Shown here in pieces: positions 1 through 9,600 of a stretch of 64,000 bases of DNA. The position numbers were made by a program, and so were the translations under genes. How positions within the stretch are numbered: position 1 is the first letter of the stretch; every line of letters begins with the position of its first letter. The stretch is from Leptospira langatensis (GTDB taxonomy: Bacteria; Spirochaetota; Leptospiria; Leptospirales; Leptospiraceae), in assembly GCF_004770615.1 (NCBI RefSeq), contig NZ_RQER01000001.1:434001-498000 (forward strand), given 5' to 3'. Below the pieces are notes generated by a model. The model was given only the letters and a program-made list of their open reading frames with translations. It was not told where the DNA came from and ran no database searches.

Positions 1-814
1 GGTCGGCGAGACTTGCGTTTCTAATATGTTCTTTCCAGAGGATGGGAGGTGTTGTGTTGGTTTGGAAGGCCACACAGCGAACCGCGCCCGAAGGAGCGTT
101 GGAAGTCCTGGCGCAGAAGGAATAACGGATGGTGTCCGGGAGTTTTGCTATGCCTTCTTGCAGGGTGGAAAAGTAGTTCACCGTTAGGAATTGGGGCTGG
201 GTAGTAAACAGATTGCTAATATAGGTCCAAGGGAAGGCTGCGAAACTAGGATAGAAGCTGAGTCTTGCTAGGTTCTTTATATGTGGATCGTCGTTGTTCA
301 GGCATTTTTCCACAGAGTATGGGAGACGGTGGGCCGCTCCCATCCATAAGATCTTTGACATCTCCTCGGAACCTCGGGAAACGGTGGAAATCTGGACCGT
401 AAATCTGTCCTGGCATTTTATCTTATTATAATCCACTAATACTAAGAACTCGAGGAGGCCGCCTTTCTCGTCCGTGAGGAGGGAGCCTACCGGGATGGCT
501 GAGACTTTGGCGATATTGGGAGAGTCTGGAGTGCCATTCTTTCCCTTTAGGTCGGAGTCGAGAGTCTTTCGAAAGAGCTGCCCATCTTCCCAAGTAATAG
601 GAGAGGAGATCCAATGGTTGAGTAGGGTCTCGCCGTTTTTGTCCAGCATGGGGTAGAAGATCTGTTTGGTATAGGCCGTTGGGCGGACTAGTTTGTATTC
701 GATGCGGGGAAAGATCTGTCTTGGTGGGAATTGGTTGGGAAGTTCGGAATCTGCAGTGCAGGCGGAGAGGAAAGATAAGAGGAGAATGATCGTAATTCGG
801 ATTCCGTTTTTCAT
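1..814 (-). CDS. Putative lipoprotein, 3' end cut by the window
   Basis: Translating the reverse strand from the ATG at 814 gives an open frame of 271 codons that runs off the window at base 1, so the C-terminus is missing. The N-terminus is a lipoprotein signal: Lys2, a hydrophobic stretch (IIILLLSF type) and LSAC with Cys19 as the lipidation site. The rest has several cysteines and no repeat or enzymatic motif I recognise. Export to the inner or outer membrane is inferred from the lipobox. The first codons and the DNA just upstream lie inside a repeat whose second copy is at 1534-1574, beyond the neighbouring toxin-antitoxin pair. A longer competing frame on the same strand (426-842) is its shadow. 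No function can be assigned. Confidence 0.8.
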   Translation of the reverse strand, partial: MKNGIRITIILLLSFLSACTADSELPNQFPPRQIFPRIEYKLVRPTAYTKQIFYPMLDKNGETLLNHWISSPITWEDGQLFRKTLDSDLKGKNGTPDSPNIAKVSAIPVGSLLTDEKGGLLEFLVLVDYNKIKCQDRFTVQISTVSRGSEEMSKILWMGAAHRLPYSVEKCLNNDDPHIKNLARLSFYPSFAAFPWTYISNLFTTQPQFLTVNYFSTLQEGIAKLPDTIRYSFCARTSNAPSGAVRCVAFQTNTTPPILWKEHIRNASLAD

Positions 815-832
815 GTGTCTTGGTCCTGGGAA
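792..832. repeat. Direct repeat copy 1, at the lipoprotein start
   Basis: This 41-bp stretch covers the first codons and upstream DNA of the truncated lipoprotein gene. It matches 1534-1574 at about 36 of 41 positions by hand, without gaps, including a shared 20-base core TGTGTCTTGGTCCTGGGAAA-like block. The two copies bracket the first TA operon. Confidence 0.7.
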
Positions 833-928
833 GGCAGTACAATAGTATTAGAGATATACGCTATAATTTGCAAGTAAGTAACTTTCTAATCCAGTAAGGG
901 ATAAATCGGATATTTTCTCGCTTGATTT

Positions 929-1183
929 TTGGAAGATGTAAGCCATAAAGAAGGTGTGAATCTCCTTCCTAAAATTACGATAGGCGAACTTCAAGGCATG
1001 GAAATCGAAGAGCAGATTGATGCTCTTTCTGCGATTTGGGATCAGATCGCTTTAAAAAATCCGGCGATCCAATTGTCTAAAGAAGAACAGCAGTTGTTAG
1101 ACAAACGATTTATGGATGAACAAAATATGCCAGGGAAATCTTGGGCAGATCTTAAGAAGCAAATCCTCAAATCCAAACAGTGA
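929..1183 (+). CDS. Antitoxin, addiction-module component family
   Basis: This 84-residue acidic protein probably neutralises the toxin encoded directly downstream. It resembles the short 'addiction module component' antitoxins (TIGR02574/PF09720 type). Typical features seen are a hydrophobic N-terminal helix with IEEQIDALSAIWDQI, a central region and a C-terminal segment ending in KSWADLKKQIL. The start is TTG at 929; an in-frame GTG a few codons later is an alternative. The stop overlaps the toxin start by four bases (GTGA), so the pair is translationally coupled. These antitoxins usually autoregulate their operon, but no clear operator palindrome was found upstream. Confidence 0.85.
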   Translation: MEDVSHKEGVNLLPKITIGELQGMEIEEQIDALSAIWDQIALKNPAIQLSKEEQQLLDKRFMDEQNMPGKSWADLKKQILKSKQ

Positions 1184-1476
1184 GTCATTTAGAAGTTCGC
1201 ATTAAGCCTAGTGCTGAACAGGATATTATCCAAGCTGTTGCTTACTACAATAGCCAAAAGGAAAATTTAGGTTATGAATTTCTATTAGAGATAGATCATT
1301 CATTAGAGCGAGTTAGCTATTTTCCCAAAATTGGCCCAATCGTTTATAAAAACTTTAGACAGCTATTGACTCGGCGATTTCCATTCCGAATTTTTTATCG
1401 AATCTCAGACAATCAGTATATCGATATTTATGCAGTATTGCATCAAAGTCGCGAATTTAGAAAGTTATTCCTCTAG
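1180..1476 (+). CDS. Toxin, RelE/ParE family
   Basis: This 98-residue basic protein is a type II toxin of the RelE/ParE fold, of the plasmid-stabilisation (PF05016) type. The N-terminal VRIKPSAEQDIIQAVAYY helix and the PFRIFYRI strand followed by the DIYAVLHQSRE tail are characteristic. ParE members poison gyrase and RelE members cut mRNA on the ribosome; the sequence alone does not decide which. It starts at GTG 1180, overlapping the antitoxin stop. The operon lies between two copies of a 41-bp repeat that includes the neighbouring lipoprotein start, suggesting acquisition as a unit. Confidence 0.88.
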   Translation: MSHLEVRIKPSAEQDIIQAVAYYNSQKENLGYEFLLEIDHSLERVSYFPKIGPIVYKNFRQLLTRRFPFRIFYRISDNQYIDIYAVLHQSREFRKLFL

Positions 1477-1533
1477 ATACTAACAAGATCCAAGGGAAGT
1501 TATCGTTTTAAATAATAATAATAAATGAAGTTG

Positions 1534-1574
1534 GTAATTTGAATTCCGTGCTTCCTGTGTCTTGGTCCTGGGAA
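1534..1574. repeat. Direct repeat copy 2, after the first TA pair
   Basis: This copy of the 792-832 segment lies downstream of the toxin stop. It carries no start codon at the equivalent position: the lipoprotein's CAT on the + strand reads CCT here. It is therefore not a functional gene start, only a relic of the same upstream sequence. Confidence 0.7.
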
Positions 1575-1690
1575 ATTTAGGATAAGTCATTGAAAGGAAT
1601 GGGGAAAAATGCAAGAAGAAAGGGGAGAAAAAAAGGGAGTGGGGATGGAAAAAGACTTGGAAAAGAGGCCACAGGGGCTACAATTAGGGG

Positions 1691-2002
1691 ATGAGGATGG
1701 TAGGGGTTCGGGAGCTGAAGAACCAATTGAGTAAGTATCTGCAACTCGTAAAGCAGGGAGAGACGGTGGTGATCACAGAACATGAACAGGTGATCGCAGA
1801 GATCAAGAAGCCGTCGGAAAATATGGAGGATCGGGAGAAGAGAGTGTATTCCTATTTAGAAGAGCAGAGTCGGATCGGGAAGCTAGTGCTTGCTAAGAGG
1901 GATCGCTCGCAAATAGATAACATTATAAAAGACCGTTCTGCAAGAAATCAGATACCGGATTGGAAGGAGATCCATGAGGATTCCAGAAAGGATCGGACCT
2001 GA
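1691..2002 (+). CDS. Antitoxin, Phd/YefM family (VapB-like)
   Basis: This 103-residue protein begins with VGVRELKNQLSKYLQLVKQGE, the DNA-binding N-terminus of Phd/YefM antitoxins, followed by the VVITEHEQVIAEI strand. The long charged C-terminal half presumably wraps the toxin. It is followed with a TGATG overlap by a PIN-domain toxin, the common Phd-VapC pairing. The ATG at 1691 is used; an ATG two codons later is an alternative. It should repress its own operon by analogy with the family. The operon lies immediately after the second 41-bp repeat copy. Confidence 0.9.
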   Translation: MRMVGVRELKNQLSKYLQLVKQGETVVITEHEQVIAEIKKPSENMEDREKRVYSYLEEQSRIGKLVLAKRDRSQIDNIIKDRSARNQIPDWKEIHEDSRKDRT

Positions 2003-2430
2003 TGGCTGTGTATGTGGACTCGAGTGCCGTACTATCGATCCTTTTTCAGGAGCCGAGCTTAGAGAGATCCAAGGAAATTTGGAAGTCCTCCAGAGTTCGT
2101 ATCAGTTCCGTATTGCTTGCGGCAGAATGCAAGGTCAGTATCAGACGAATTTATTCCCATCATAAGAAGAAGCTTGGTCCGAATTGGAGAGAGAAACGAT
2201 TGGAGGAGTTGGATCGACTCTTAGAAGAAATCCATCTGAAGAATTTAGATCGTTCGACTCTGGAACGTTTGGATGACGAAGAGGCTTTGTCCGGTTGTAG
2301 GACTTTAGACGCGCTACATTTGGCTACCGCTCTGGAATTTCGCAGGGATCTAAGAGGCGAGATCTCGATCTTTTCGTACGATGTAGGTTTCAATCAGGTG
2401 GCAGAGGAGCTGGGCTTTAGGATCTTGTAG
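2002..2430 (+). CDS. vapC: PIN-domain ribonuclease toxin VapC
   Basis: This 142-residue PIN-domain protein is the toxin of a type II TA pair, predicted to be a magnesium-dependent RNase; VapC enzymes commonly cut tRNA or rRNA. The acidic active-site residues are visible: Asp6 in VYVDSSA, Glu42 in LLAAECKV, Asp103 in TLDALHLA and Asp127 in FSYDVGF. Length is normal for the family. Translation begins inside the antitoxin stop (TGATG), which couples the two. Target RNA cannot be inferred from sequence. Confidence 0.92.
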   Translation: MAVYVDSSAVLSILFQEPSLERSKEIWKSSRVRISSVLLAAECKVSIRRIYSHHKKKLGPNWREKRLEELDRLLEEIHLKNLDRSTLERLDDEEALSGCRTLDALHLATALEFRRDLRGEISIFSYDVGFNQVAEELGFRIL

Positions 2431-2460
2431 GTTGGGGAAGGGCTCGCGGAGGGAGTGATC

Positions 2461-2478
2461 CCCGGGCGTTGGCCCGAG
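2461..2478. terminator. GC-rich hairpin between convergent genes
   Basis: CCCGGGC and GGCCCGAG face each other across a GTT loop, between the vapC stop and the 3' end of the reverse-strand lipoprotein gene. No clear T-run follows, so intrinsic termination is only a possibility. Confidence 0.3.
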
Positions 2479-2495
2479 GATTGGAAAAAGGGAGA

Positions 2496-3029
2496 TTACT
2501 GGACTTGGAGTGTAATTTGGTAATTCGGATCTGGAGTACCAATCACAGTGTATTTAACTATGAAGTCGCCAGCAGTTTGTACCGTATATACGTTGCCGTC
2601 TGCCGTCTGGTCATCAAGCATAGTGGGAGTTATATCACTGCCTGCAGGCATATTTGTAGGTGCGACTGACGAAGAAAATGGACAACCTCCTTTGAAAGCT
2701 TCAAAGGATAGGGTGTCGGTGGCTGGAAGTCCGACAGTGATCTGATCTCCTACTTGCATGTTCGGCAAGAGTGCGAAGCCAATGGAGTCGCTACCCGATT
2801 TTTTGAATTTCACATTCACTACAGGGCCGCCTTTAGTTGCGGTCACTTCGGGAAAGACTGTTTTAGAAAAGCCGCCAGTAATCACGACGCATCCACCGAG
2901 AAGCCCGGGATCCAAAAAGAGCATGGTCATTAAATTTGAAGCAGTATCGTCTTTGCCGCTTGGACAATTCGTAAAACAGGATATTGTTACTAAAAGGATA
3001 GCTAATCTGGTGATCAGAACTTTTTTCAT
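2496..3029 (-). CDS. Small putative lipoprotein
   Basis: This encodes about 177 residues starting from the ATG at 3029 (MKKVLITRLAILLVTIS). That start gives a short signal peptide ending in a cysteine pair region, with SC at residue 18 or TNC at residue 22 as candidate lipid-attachment sites. A longer frame back to 3182 has no signal sequence at its start and was not chosen. The mature part is small, with cysteines, a GGCPFSSS segment and a beta-rich C-terminal half. This could be a small immunoglobulin-like or jelly-roll domain, but I recognise no family. It is divergent from the surface-protein locus starting at 3228. Confidence 0.75.
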   Translation of the reverse strand: MKKVLITRLAILLVTISCFTNCPSGKDDTASNLMTMLFLDPGLLGGCVVITGGFSKTVFPEVTATKGGPVVNVKFKKSGSDSIGFALLPNMQVGDQITVGLPATDTLSFEAFKGGCPFSSSVAPTNMPAGSDITPTMLDDQTADGNVYTVQTAGDFIVKYTVIGTPDPNYQITLQVQ

Positions 3030-3227
3030 ATGTGTTGGATAAACTCCCTTGTTAGGGCCAAGGCAGCATAGTGTATGCATTTCGTCTATTAAAAACGGAA
3101 AATTAACTTCGTTTGTGGATTCCTTTGTAAGATTCATATCCCAAATTGTAGATAAGTGTGTTTCTTTAGCAAAAAACGTCATACCTTGTTACAAAAAGTG
3201 TTTCTTCTTTAAATATTACAAGGGAGT

Positions 3228-6008
3228 ATGACGGTGTTCACCCGTTCCATGGGTATTCATCTTGTTATGTATGAGGTTTCAGTGATCGTTGCTTGGCGGC
3301 CCATTCTCCATTTCACTCGAATTTCCTTTCTTGCACTTTTTCTTCTAGTCAATTGCAGTCCTAAGTCGGCGAGCTACGGTGTTTTGGCTGCGTTAGAGCA
3401 GATGCTCTTGGGGCTCGGCGTGGGCAATGGAGGGGGAGGAGGGATCTTTCCTCCGTATACGGGCTCTCATTCTTTCTTGCCTGGCGATTCTGTGAACCTG
3501 AACGGGAACTCTGGTTCTGTAGGGAATGGAACGATCTTGGATCCGAGTAACAACGGTTCGGCGCTTGGGATCGCGACGGAAGGTAACGGAGTCCCCAATC
3601 TGATCTTTTTGTACCAAGGGACGAATACTACTCCCTATGCTGTGGATGTGAATGGGGACGGTCTGGCAGATTATTATCTTTGCTATCCTTCGGATGGGAC
3701 TACGACCTTGCATACGGGAACCAATTGCGGGGGGAATCAGGTATTCGTGCGTCCGGGGCAAGGTTTCGATACGAATGGGGATGGGGTAGTAGATAACCCG
3801 ATGATGGCGCTTTTGGCGTCGGACTTCACCGTGCCGCATAGCAGCATTTCTCCTTCTCCCGGGATCTATGGAGGGGCTCAGAATGTTACGATCACTTGCG
3901 CGGATAATTTAGCTCCTGGGAATATCGCTTATACGTTAGATGGGACCACTCCTAGTTTGAGCCCGGCTAACGGACATATTACGAATCCACCTTCTACTTC
4001 GTTTGCTGTGGGTGGCTCGGGTGATGGGGATTATACGGTTCAGTACAGATGTCGAGATCTGGCGGGAAGGACGGAAGGGGTCAATACCGCCACGTATCAG
4101 ATCAATCATGCTGTTCCGAATGTGACCATCTCCACTCCTTTCAGCTCCGCTTATGTAAGCGCGAATTCGGGGGCAGTGAATTTAGCGAGCTTCTCCTGGA
4201 AATCGAATCAGACAGGTAGTTATTCCGTTCGTCAGGGCGGGACTGGATGCACGGACGGGAATGTGATCGATTCGGGGCTTGCCTCTGCGAACGCGGCGAA
4301 TACTTCCTTTGTGCAGGCAAGCCAATTGGCAGTGGGCTTGAATACTCTGTATATTTGTGTGACTGCGGGGCTTACTGGAAGGACTACGATCACGATCACG
4401 AGAGACGATACTCCTCCTACGGTGAGCACGAATCCTGGGGCAGGGGCCTATGGAACTTCTCCCGTGAGTGTGCAATTGGTGTACAGCGACGATAGCGGGT
4501 CTGCGAGCGGTTTTACGGTTCTTTATACATTAGATAATTCTAATCCTACGATCAATTCGGCCACAGGGGCAGTGGGGAACGGGATCGTTTATAATCCTTC
4601 GACCCCGATCAGTTTGAGCCAGACGACTACGATCCGGTTTTTGGCAAGGGATCCTGCGGGGAATGTGACTAGCTCCGTGCAGTCTAGCGTGTTCACCATC
4701 GATGAGTCCTTGGCTACGATCACTTTGAATTCTTATTCTCCGGCTTCGAGAGCAGTGAATGCGAGTTCCAACCAGAGCATTGCTTGGCAGTTTGCGGGGA
4801 ACGGGGCTTCTTATAAGGTCCTCATCGGTGGAAATAAGTGTTCAAGCTCCACGAACGGAGGAACGACTACCTACCAAGCGCCTTCGGGTACTAGTTATAG
4901 CAATTTGTCAGATTGCGAGTGTACTAGCGGAACGGCTCTGGCAGGAGGTGCGAGTGCCTTTAAGAGCGGGAATGTGGTGAGTTCGGGCGCCACAGGATCG
5001 GATATCCAAGCGAATACCGCTGTGACTACTGTGATCGATAATCTGAATTTCGTAGTGGGTAAGAATTCAGTCCTATTCTGCGTAGCGAACCAGACAAACC
5101 AACCGCACTATGCGAGTGTGGTGACCTCGATCTGGAAGGACACCTTGGCTCCTCAGGTGACCTCGACTACTCCTACGGGTGGGTATACGGGTGTGGATCC
5201 TACGTTAGGAAGTGTCACCGTAGTATTCAGCGAGCCTATGGACTCGAGCTTTACGCCGACCATGGTGTTCGAGTTCTTTGACGGAAGTACCTGGCAGAGC
5301 TTGAATATTACGAATATTAAATATGTTTGGGATAGCAATAATCCGGATACGTTCAAGGCGGTATTGCCTTGGGTGTATTTCCCTGAAAACGCGCTGATCC
5401 GTTGGAAAATACTCCAGAATACGATGAGGGATGTGACGGGGATCCTGCTTGCTTCCGATGTAGTGTTGTCCTTTATGACGACTACTTATTCGAACGCTTA
5501 CGGATATGGGTTCACAGTATTCAAGACGAACGGGAACGACGCTACAACAGGTCTTGGGGTTGCCCATAATTACGGATCCGGACCTGTTGCATTGTCTTCT
5601 TCTTATCCGGGAGATCTTGTGACCGGGGATGCGGTTACCGGTTTGAAATGGAAGAGCACGGAAGAATCAGGCACATTTACTTATAATACTGCGGTGAATC
5701 AATGCTCCAGTTTGAACCTTCAGCATGGGGGAGTCGGATATGCGGCACTCACAAATTGGAGGCTTCCGACTGTCCAGGAGTTAGAGACATTGTCCATTTA
5801 TCAGGCTTCGGGATCGGCCAATCCTCCTGCAGTTACTTCGGGAGCGTTTACAAACTTCTCTTCTGCGGAATATTGGAGTTCTACTTTGTTTGTGGCGAAT
5901 CCGACTAACGCGTGGTTTGTGAATTTTAACGATCCGGATTCGTATTTCAATCTGAGCTCGTCTCTCTATCATGTGAGATGTGTGTCCGGGGTCCCGAACT
6001 CTCATTGA
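3228..6008 (+). CDS. Large surface lipoprotein with Ig-like and DUF1566 domains
   Basis: This 926-residue exported protein has a hydrophobic signal ending in FLLVNCS, a plausible lipobox. The mature chain begins with a Gly/Asn-rich linker, then two calcium-loop-like motifs (DVNGDGLAD and DTNGDGVVD). Two chitobiase/hexosaminidase C-terminal-type beta modules with YTLDGTTP- and YTLDNSNP-like cores follow. A later Big_5-type segment contains VVFSEPMD. The C-terminus is a DUF1566 (Lcl_C) domain with TGLKW, NWRLPTVQEL, YWSST and HVRCV. Such modules are typical of adhesive or structural surface proteins. The ATG at 3228 has GGGAG very close upstream; ATG codons at 3249 and 3267 are alternatives. 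It heads a run of same-strand genes leading to the giant protein. Confidence 0.85.
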   Translation: MTVFTRSMGIHLVMYEVSVIVAWRPILHFTRISFLALFLLVNCSPKSASYGVLAALEQMLLGLGVGNGGGGGIFPPYTGSHSFLPGDSVNLNGNSGSVGNGTILDPSNNGSALGIATEGNGVPNLIFLYQGTNTTPYAVDVNGDGLADYYLCYPSDGTTTLHTGTNCGGNQVFVRPGQGFDTNGDGVVDNPMMALLASDFTVPHSSISPSPGIYGGAQNVTITCADNLAPGNIAYTLDGTTPSLSPANGHITNPPSTSFAVGGSGDGDYTVQYRCRDLAGRTEGVNTATYQINHAVPNVTISTPFSSAYVSANSGAVNLASFSWKSNQTGSYSVRQGGTGCTDGNVIDSGLASANAANTSFVQASQLAVGLNTLYICVTAGLTGRTTITITRDDTPPTVSTNPGAGAYGTSPVSVQLVYSDDSGSASGFTVLYTLDNSNPTINSATGAVGNGIVYNPSTPISLSQTTTIRFLARDPAGNVTSSVQSSVFTIDESLATITLNSYSPASRAVNASSNQSIAWQFAGNGASYKVLIGGNKCSSSTNGGTTTYQAPSGTSYSNLSDCECTSGTALAGGASAFKSGNVVSSGATGSDIQANTAVTTVIDNLNFVVGKNSVLFCVANQTNQPHYASVVTSIWKDTLAPQVTSTTPTGGYTGVDPTLGSVTVVFSEPMDSSFTPTMVFEFFDGSTWQSLNITNIKYVWDSNNPDTFKAVLPWVYFPENALIRWKILQNTMRDVTGILLASDVVLSFMTTTYSNAYGYGFTVFKTNGNDATTGLGVAHNYGSGPVALSSSYPGDLVTGDAVTGLKWKSTEESGTFTYNTAVNQCSSLNLQHGGVGYAALTNWRLPTVQELETLSIYQASGSANPPAVTSGAFTNFSSAEYWSSTLFVANPTNAWFVNFNDPDSYFNLSSSLYHVRCVSGVPNSH

Positions 6009-6018
6009 GGGAAATTTT

Positions 6019-6624
6019 ATGAAGGATATTTTAAGATCTCTAACAATGAGTGTCATCGGATCGGTCGGGAAATCCTTATTCGCTATTGCGATCTTATTTT
6101 TGCTTTTTTCGGAAGTGTTTGCGGATGCTCCGAGTAGATTCGTGCAGGCGAGTACGAGCGATGCAAATGCGATCCAGGATAAGTCCACAGGGTTGTACTG
6201 GCAGAAATGTATTTATCCTATGAAATGGGATACTTCGGGTTCTACTTCTCAGTGTAAGGTGCCCACTCCGGCCCCGAGCGGAAATTATCTGAATTCGTCC
6301 ACAATGACTTGGAGCCAGGCGACGAATGCGACCAAGAAGATCTGTACCTGGTACGGAGCGAATTGGAGAGTCCCTACGATCGCGGAATTGAAATCGCTCG
6401 TGGAAAGGTCCCAGTACAATCCCGCTCTGAATTCTATATTCGATCCGGGCGCTGCTGCGGGGGGAAGTTCCGGGAACGGGATCCCTGACTTTTTCTGGAC
6501 TAGCACTGTGTACGGGGCGGATGTAAGTTACGCGTGGACCGTGAATTTTTATTACGGGTATATCTATCATACCTCGGCCAAAGTGAATAGTTATTATCTC
6601 AGATGCGTAGCTAATACTCCATAA
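6019..6624 (+). CDS. Secreted DUF1566 (Lcl_C) protein
   Basis: This 201-residue protein starts at ATG 6019, 11 bases after the previous stop. A hydrophobic signal segment around residues 18-33 (LFAIAILFLLFSEVFA) ends at a likely signal-peptidase site, AxA-like before DAPS. Nearly the whole mature protein is one DUF1566/Lcl_C domain: TGLYWQKC, WSQATNATK, NWRVPTIAELKSLV, FFWTSTVY, AWTVNFYYG and YLRCV. It repeats the C-terminal domain of the preceding protein, suggesting a shared assembly or binding role. The domain is beta-rich and common in bacterial surface proteins, without known catalytic activity. It is probably co-transcribed with its neighbours. Confidence 0.85.
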   Translation: MKDILRSLTMSVIGSVGKSLFAIAILFLLFSEVFADAPSRFVQASTSDANAIQDKSTGLYWQKCIYPMKWDTSGSTSQCKVPTPAPSGNYLNSSTMTWSQATNATKKICTWYGANWRVPTIAELKSLVERSQYNPALNSIFDPGAAAGGSSGNGIPDFFWTSTVYGADVSYAWTVNFYYGYIYHTSAKVNSYYLRCVANTP

Positions 6625-6649
6625 ATAAATCTAGCAGAAGGTTTTCCGA

Positions 6650-9600
6650 ATGAATCGTATGAAGACTGTGTCCTTAGTGTGTGTGCTTTTCGGATTGGTA
6701 TTTCCATTTTCAGACAGGGTGATCTCACAGTCAGTGAGTGTGCCGGATCTGAATGTGCAGAGCTTCAGTCCCTATTGGCAGCAACAATTGCAGGGTTCGT
6801 ATTCTGTTGCGAATTCGATGCAGGATATCACTCATTGGGATGCATTCGTTCTGCAGAGTTATGGGGTGCTTCAATCCCAATGGCAGGCACAGGTGCAGGC
6901 ACAGATCCAGGCTGCGGTCGCAGGGATCAATACTCAGGATAGTTTTCAGAGCGTTCAAGATTATAAGAGCTATGTGTACGATATGATGGAGAGTCAGGCT
7001 GCTACGCTTTTGTCCAGTTGGCAGACCTCCGCAGAGAGTTCGATCCAGGCGCAGAGAAACGCTTTTATAGATACATATTATAACGGAAATGCGGCTCAGG
7101 TCGCAAACTTGAAGGGCCAGTTCGATCAGGAATTCAAGGATATGGTCAACGGGAATAGTCCTACGTTAGGTGGGGCTTCCAATTCGGATACCAGCTTCTT
7201 GACGGATCCTCAGACTTCTCTCTTGCAAATGGAACAACAATGGTATGCACAGTTCAATTCCAATTTGTCGAACGGACTTTGGAATTATCAGCAGGCATTG
7301 CAATCCTTGAATTCGAATTATCAGGACCTATTGGATCAGATCAACAGTACAGAAGCAAAGTACCAGCAATACATGGCTCAGATCCAATCCTATCAGAATA
7401 ATGTGAAGGAGCAGATCAAGGGGACATTGGACGGGTACCAGCAATTCTTGAATGGGAACGATCTGTTCTGGAATTCTGCGAGTACTTTGTACGATGCGAC
7501 TAGCTCCAGTTATGTGATCCCCACTTGCGCGTCTACCAGCTGTACGGATTATACATACGACTCGACCACTCAGCAATTCGTGGGAAGTTGTGCGAGCGGG
7601 GATACTTGTGTTCAGATCCGTTACGATAATATCAATCATCAATATTTGAACCCGACTTGTCCAAGCGGTCATGATTGCAGTGCGAATTCGAACCATCCGA
7701 ACGTATCTATCCATACATCCTTGAACGCTGACGGGTTGGCATTTCAGAAGGTGATCAATAGCATAGAGAATGCGATCATCAACGGTAAGTCCACTTTAGC
7801 GATCTTTGATAAGACTAGCGGACAGATGCTTTCGTATCCGCAGAGCTGCCTTGCAGATACGAGCAATTGTGTGACGGGCTGGTACGATTCTTCTCAATCC
7901 AAGTTTTTGACGAGTGCCAGTTGCCCTACCAACGATACTTGCTATCAGGCAGTGGTGGATGCGACCAATTCGAGTGCTTTAACAGGATTGTATTATGCGA
8001 ACAATTGTAATTCGTCGGACCCGAATTGCGTAACCTGTCCGATGACCGGACCTTCCCAGGATACCTGTCAGATCCAAAGCATGGATGCTTCTCTGATCTA
8101 TGCAGCGACCTCAATGTCGAATTTCTTGCAGAATGAACAGGCAATTGCTCAGAATCAGGTGACGACCTACCAGACGGGACTAACTCCGCAACCTCAAAAT
8201 ATTGATGTCTCAATTTCTACTAATAGTTTATCAAATAGCGAAGTCAGAGGTGCGGCCGGATTAGCGCTTCAGGTAATCAACTTACTTACAGGGAAAGAAA
8301 CTTCAGAAGAAGTAGCGAACTGGTTGATGAATACTTATTCCGCAGGCTTAGTCGGTTCCTGCGGTACAGTAAATCAAGATGCTAATTCAGCATGTTTCCT
8401 ATCAAGTATTGCAGGTTTATCCCCAGGTGCTACGATCACTTCTGTATCGGCTTTGACAAATGAAACGAACTTGCAGGCAATTAATGATCCTAGTCTCGTT
8501 TGTGGTCAGGGATCGCCTTTGCCTACTGGATGTTCCCTGACCTGTCATGATTGGGCGGGTTGTTCTGCCTTTCCGTTTGCTTTGAATACGGTGGCCATGA
8601 TCGGTTGGGCAGATCCAGGCTATGTAGGACAGGCGTATGGGCAATATTTCAGCGATAATCATACTTGGAATAGTGGTGGTACAGATAACTTTTTTGATTA
8701 TACAGAATACCAGAACTGGGGGGTATTTGGAGTAGATTACGGTGCTGCCCCTGTAATCGTACAGGCGGATGATATCCGGATTACTTTAAAATACTATACA
8801 GTAAATAACAACGCACATGCGAATGCGGCTACTTGGCAGGATCTGAATTTGCAGCTGCAAAGCTTTTCGTACAATTGGACCCAGAATGTGCTGCCTTCGA
8901 TCGTGAATTGGACGGGACAGGTGAGTTCTTTTGAATCTCAGTATGCGGATTGGCAGAAGACTGAAACTGGCTTACTTGCGCAGGCGCAACAAGACTATGT
9001 GACCCAATTGCAGAAGCTACAGAGCAATGAGACAGCCTGGCTTACGCAGATGAACCAATTGCAAAAGGATGCGACTGCAGATTTTACGGCAGCCAACAAT
9101 AAGCTGAGAGACGGTAAGTTCCAGTCGGATGCTGGGACTTTGGCTCAGGAGCTTTTGGGTAATCTGAAATTGAGTTCTCCGAATTCAGGGTCAGATATTT
9201 CGCAATCAGCGACTTTGGATTCGAGCACATTATTTAGTACTCTTTTGAACCAGGCGAAGGGTGTGAATGTGGATGGAGGGTTGCCGAATTTCAATCTTTT
9301 AGGCGCATTCAGTAATTCATTCAACACTGCTCTTTCGGGACTCACGAACTTAACTCTATTGTCCTCCACCAATAACGCTCTTTTGAATAGCAAGGCAAGC
9401 TATATGCAACAGCTTGCCGATTCTATGGTCAACCAAAGGACTTTCACTCAGAACGGAGAGAGCGATCTTTTAAGACAGCATGGAGATTATTCTACCAAAG
9501 AAGAGGCAGGTAAGTCCTATCTTATCAACCAAGATGGGAATTTTGTTCATTGCGATGCAAATGGACAGAATTGTAGCGCCTGTCTAGGCGGCGTTTCTGC

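Noticed and set aside
426..842. 138-codon reverse frame beginning at 842
   Set aside because: It overlaps the lipoprotein gene in another frame; the lipoprotein frame has a proper signal and lipobox and stays open to the window edge.
2160..2393. Reverse-strand 77-codon frame within vapC
   Set aside because: It is the antisense shadow of a PIN-domain gene with a complete active site.
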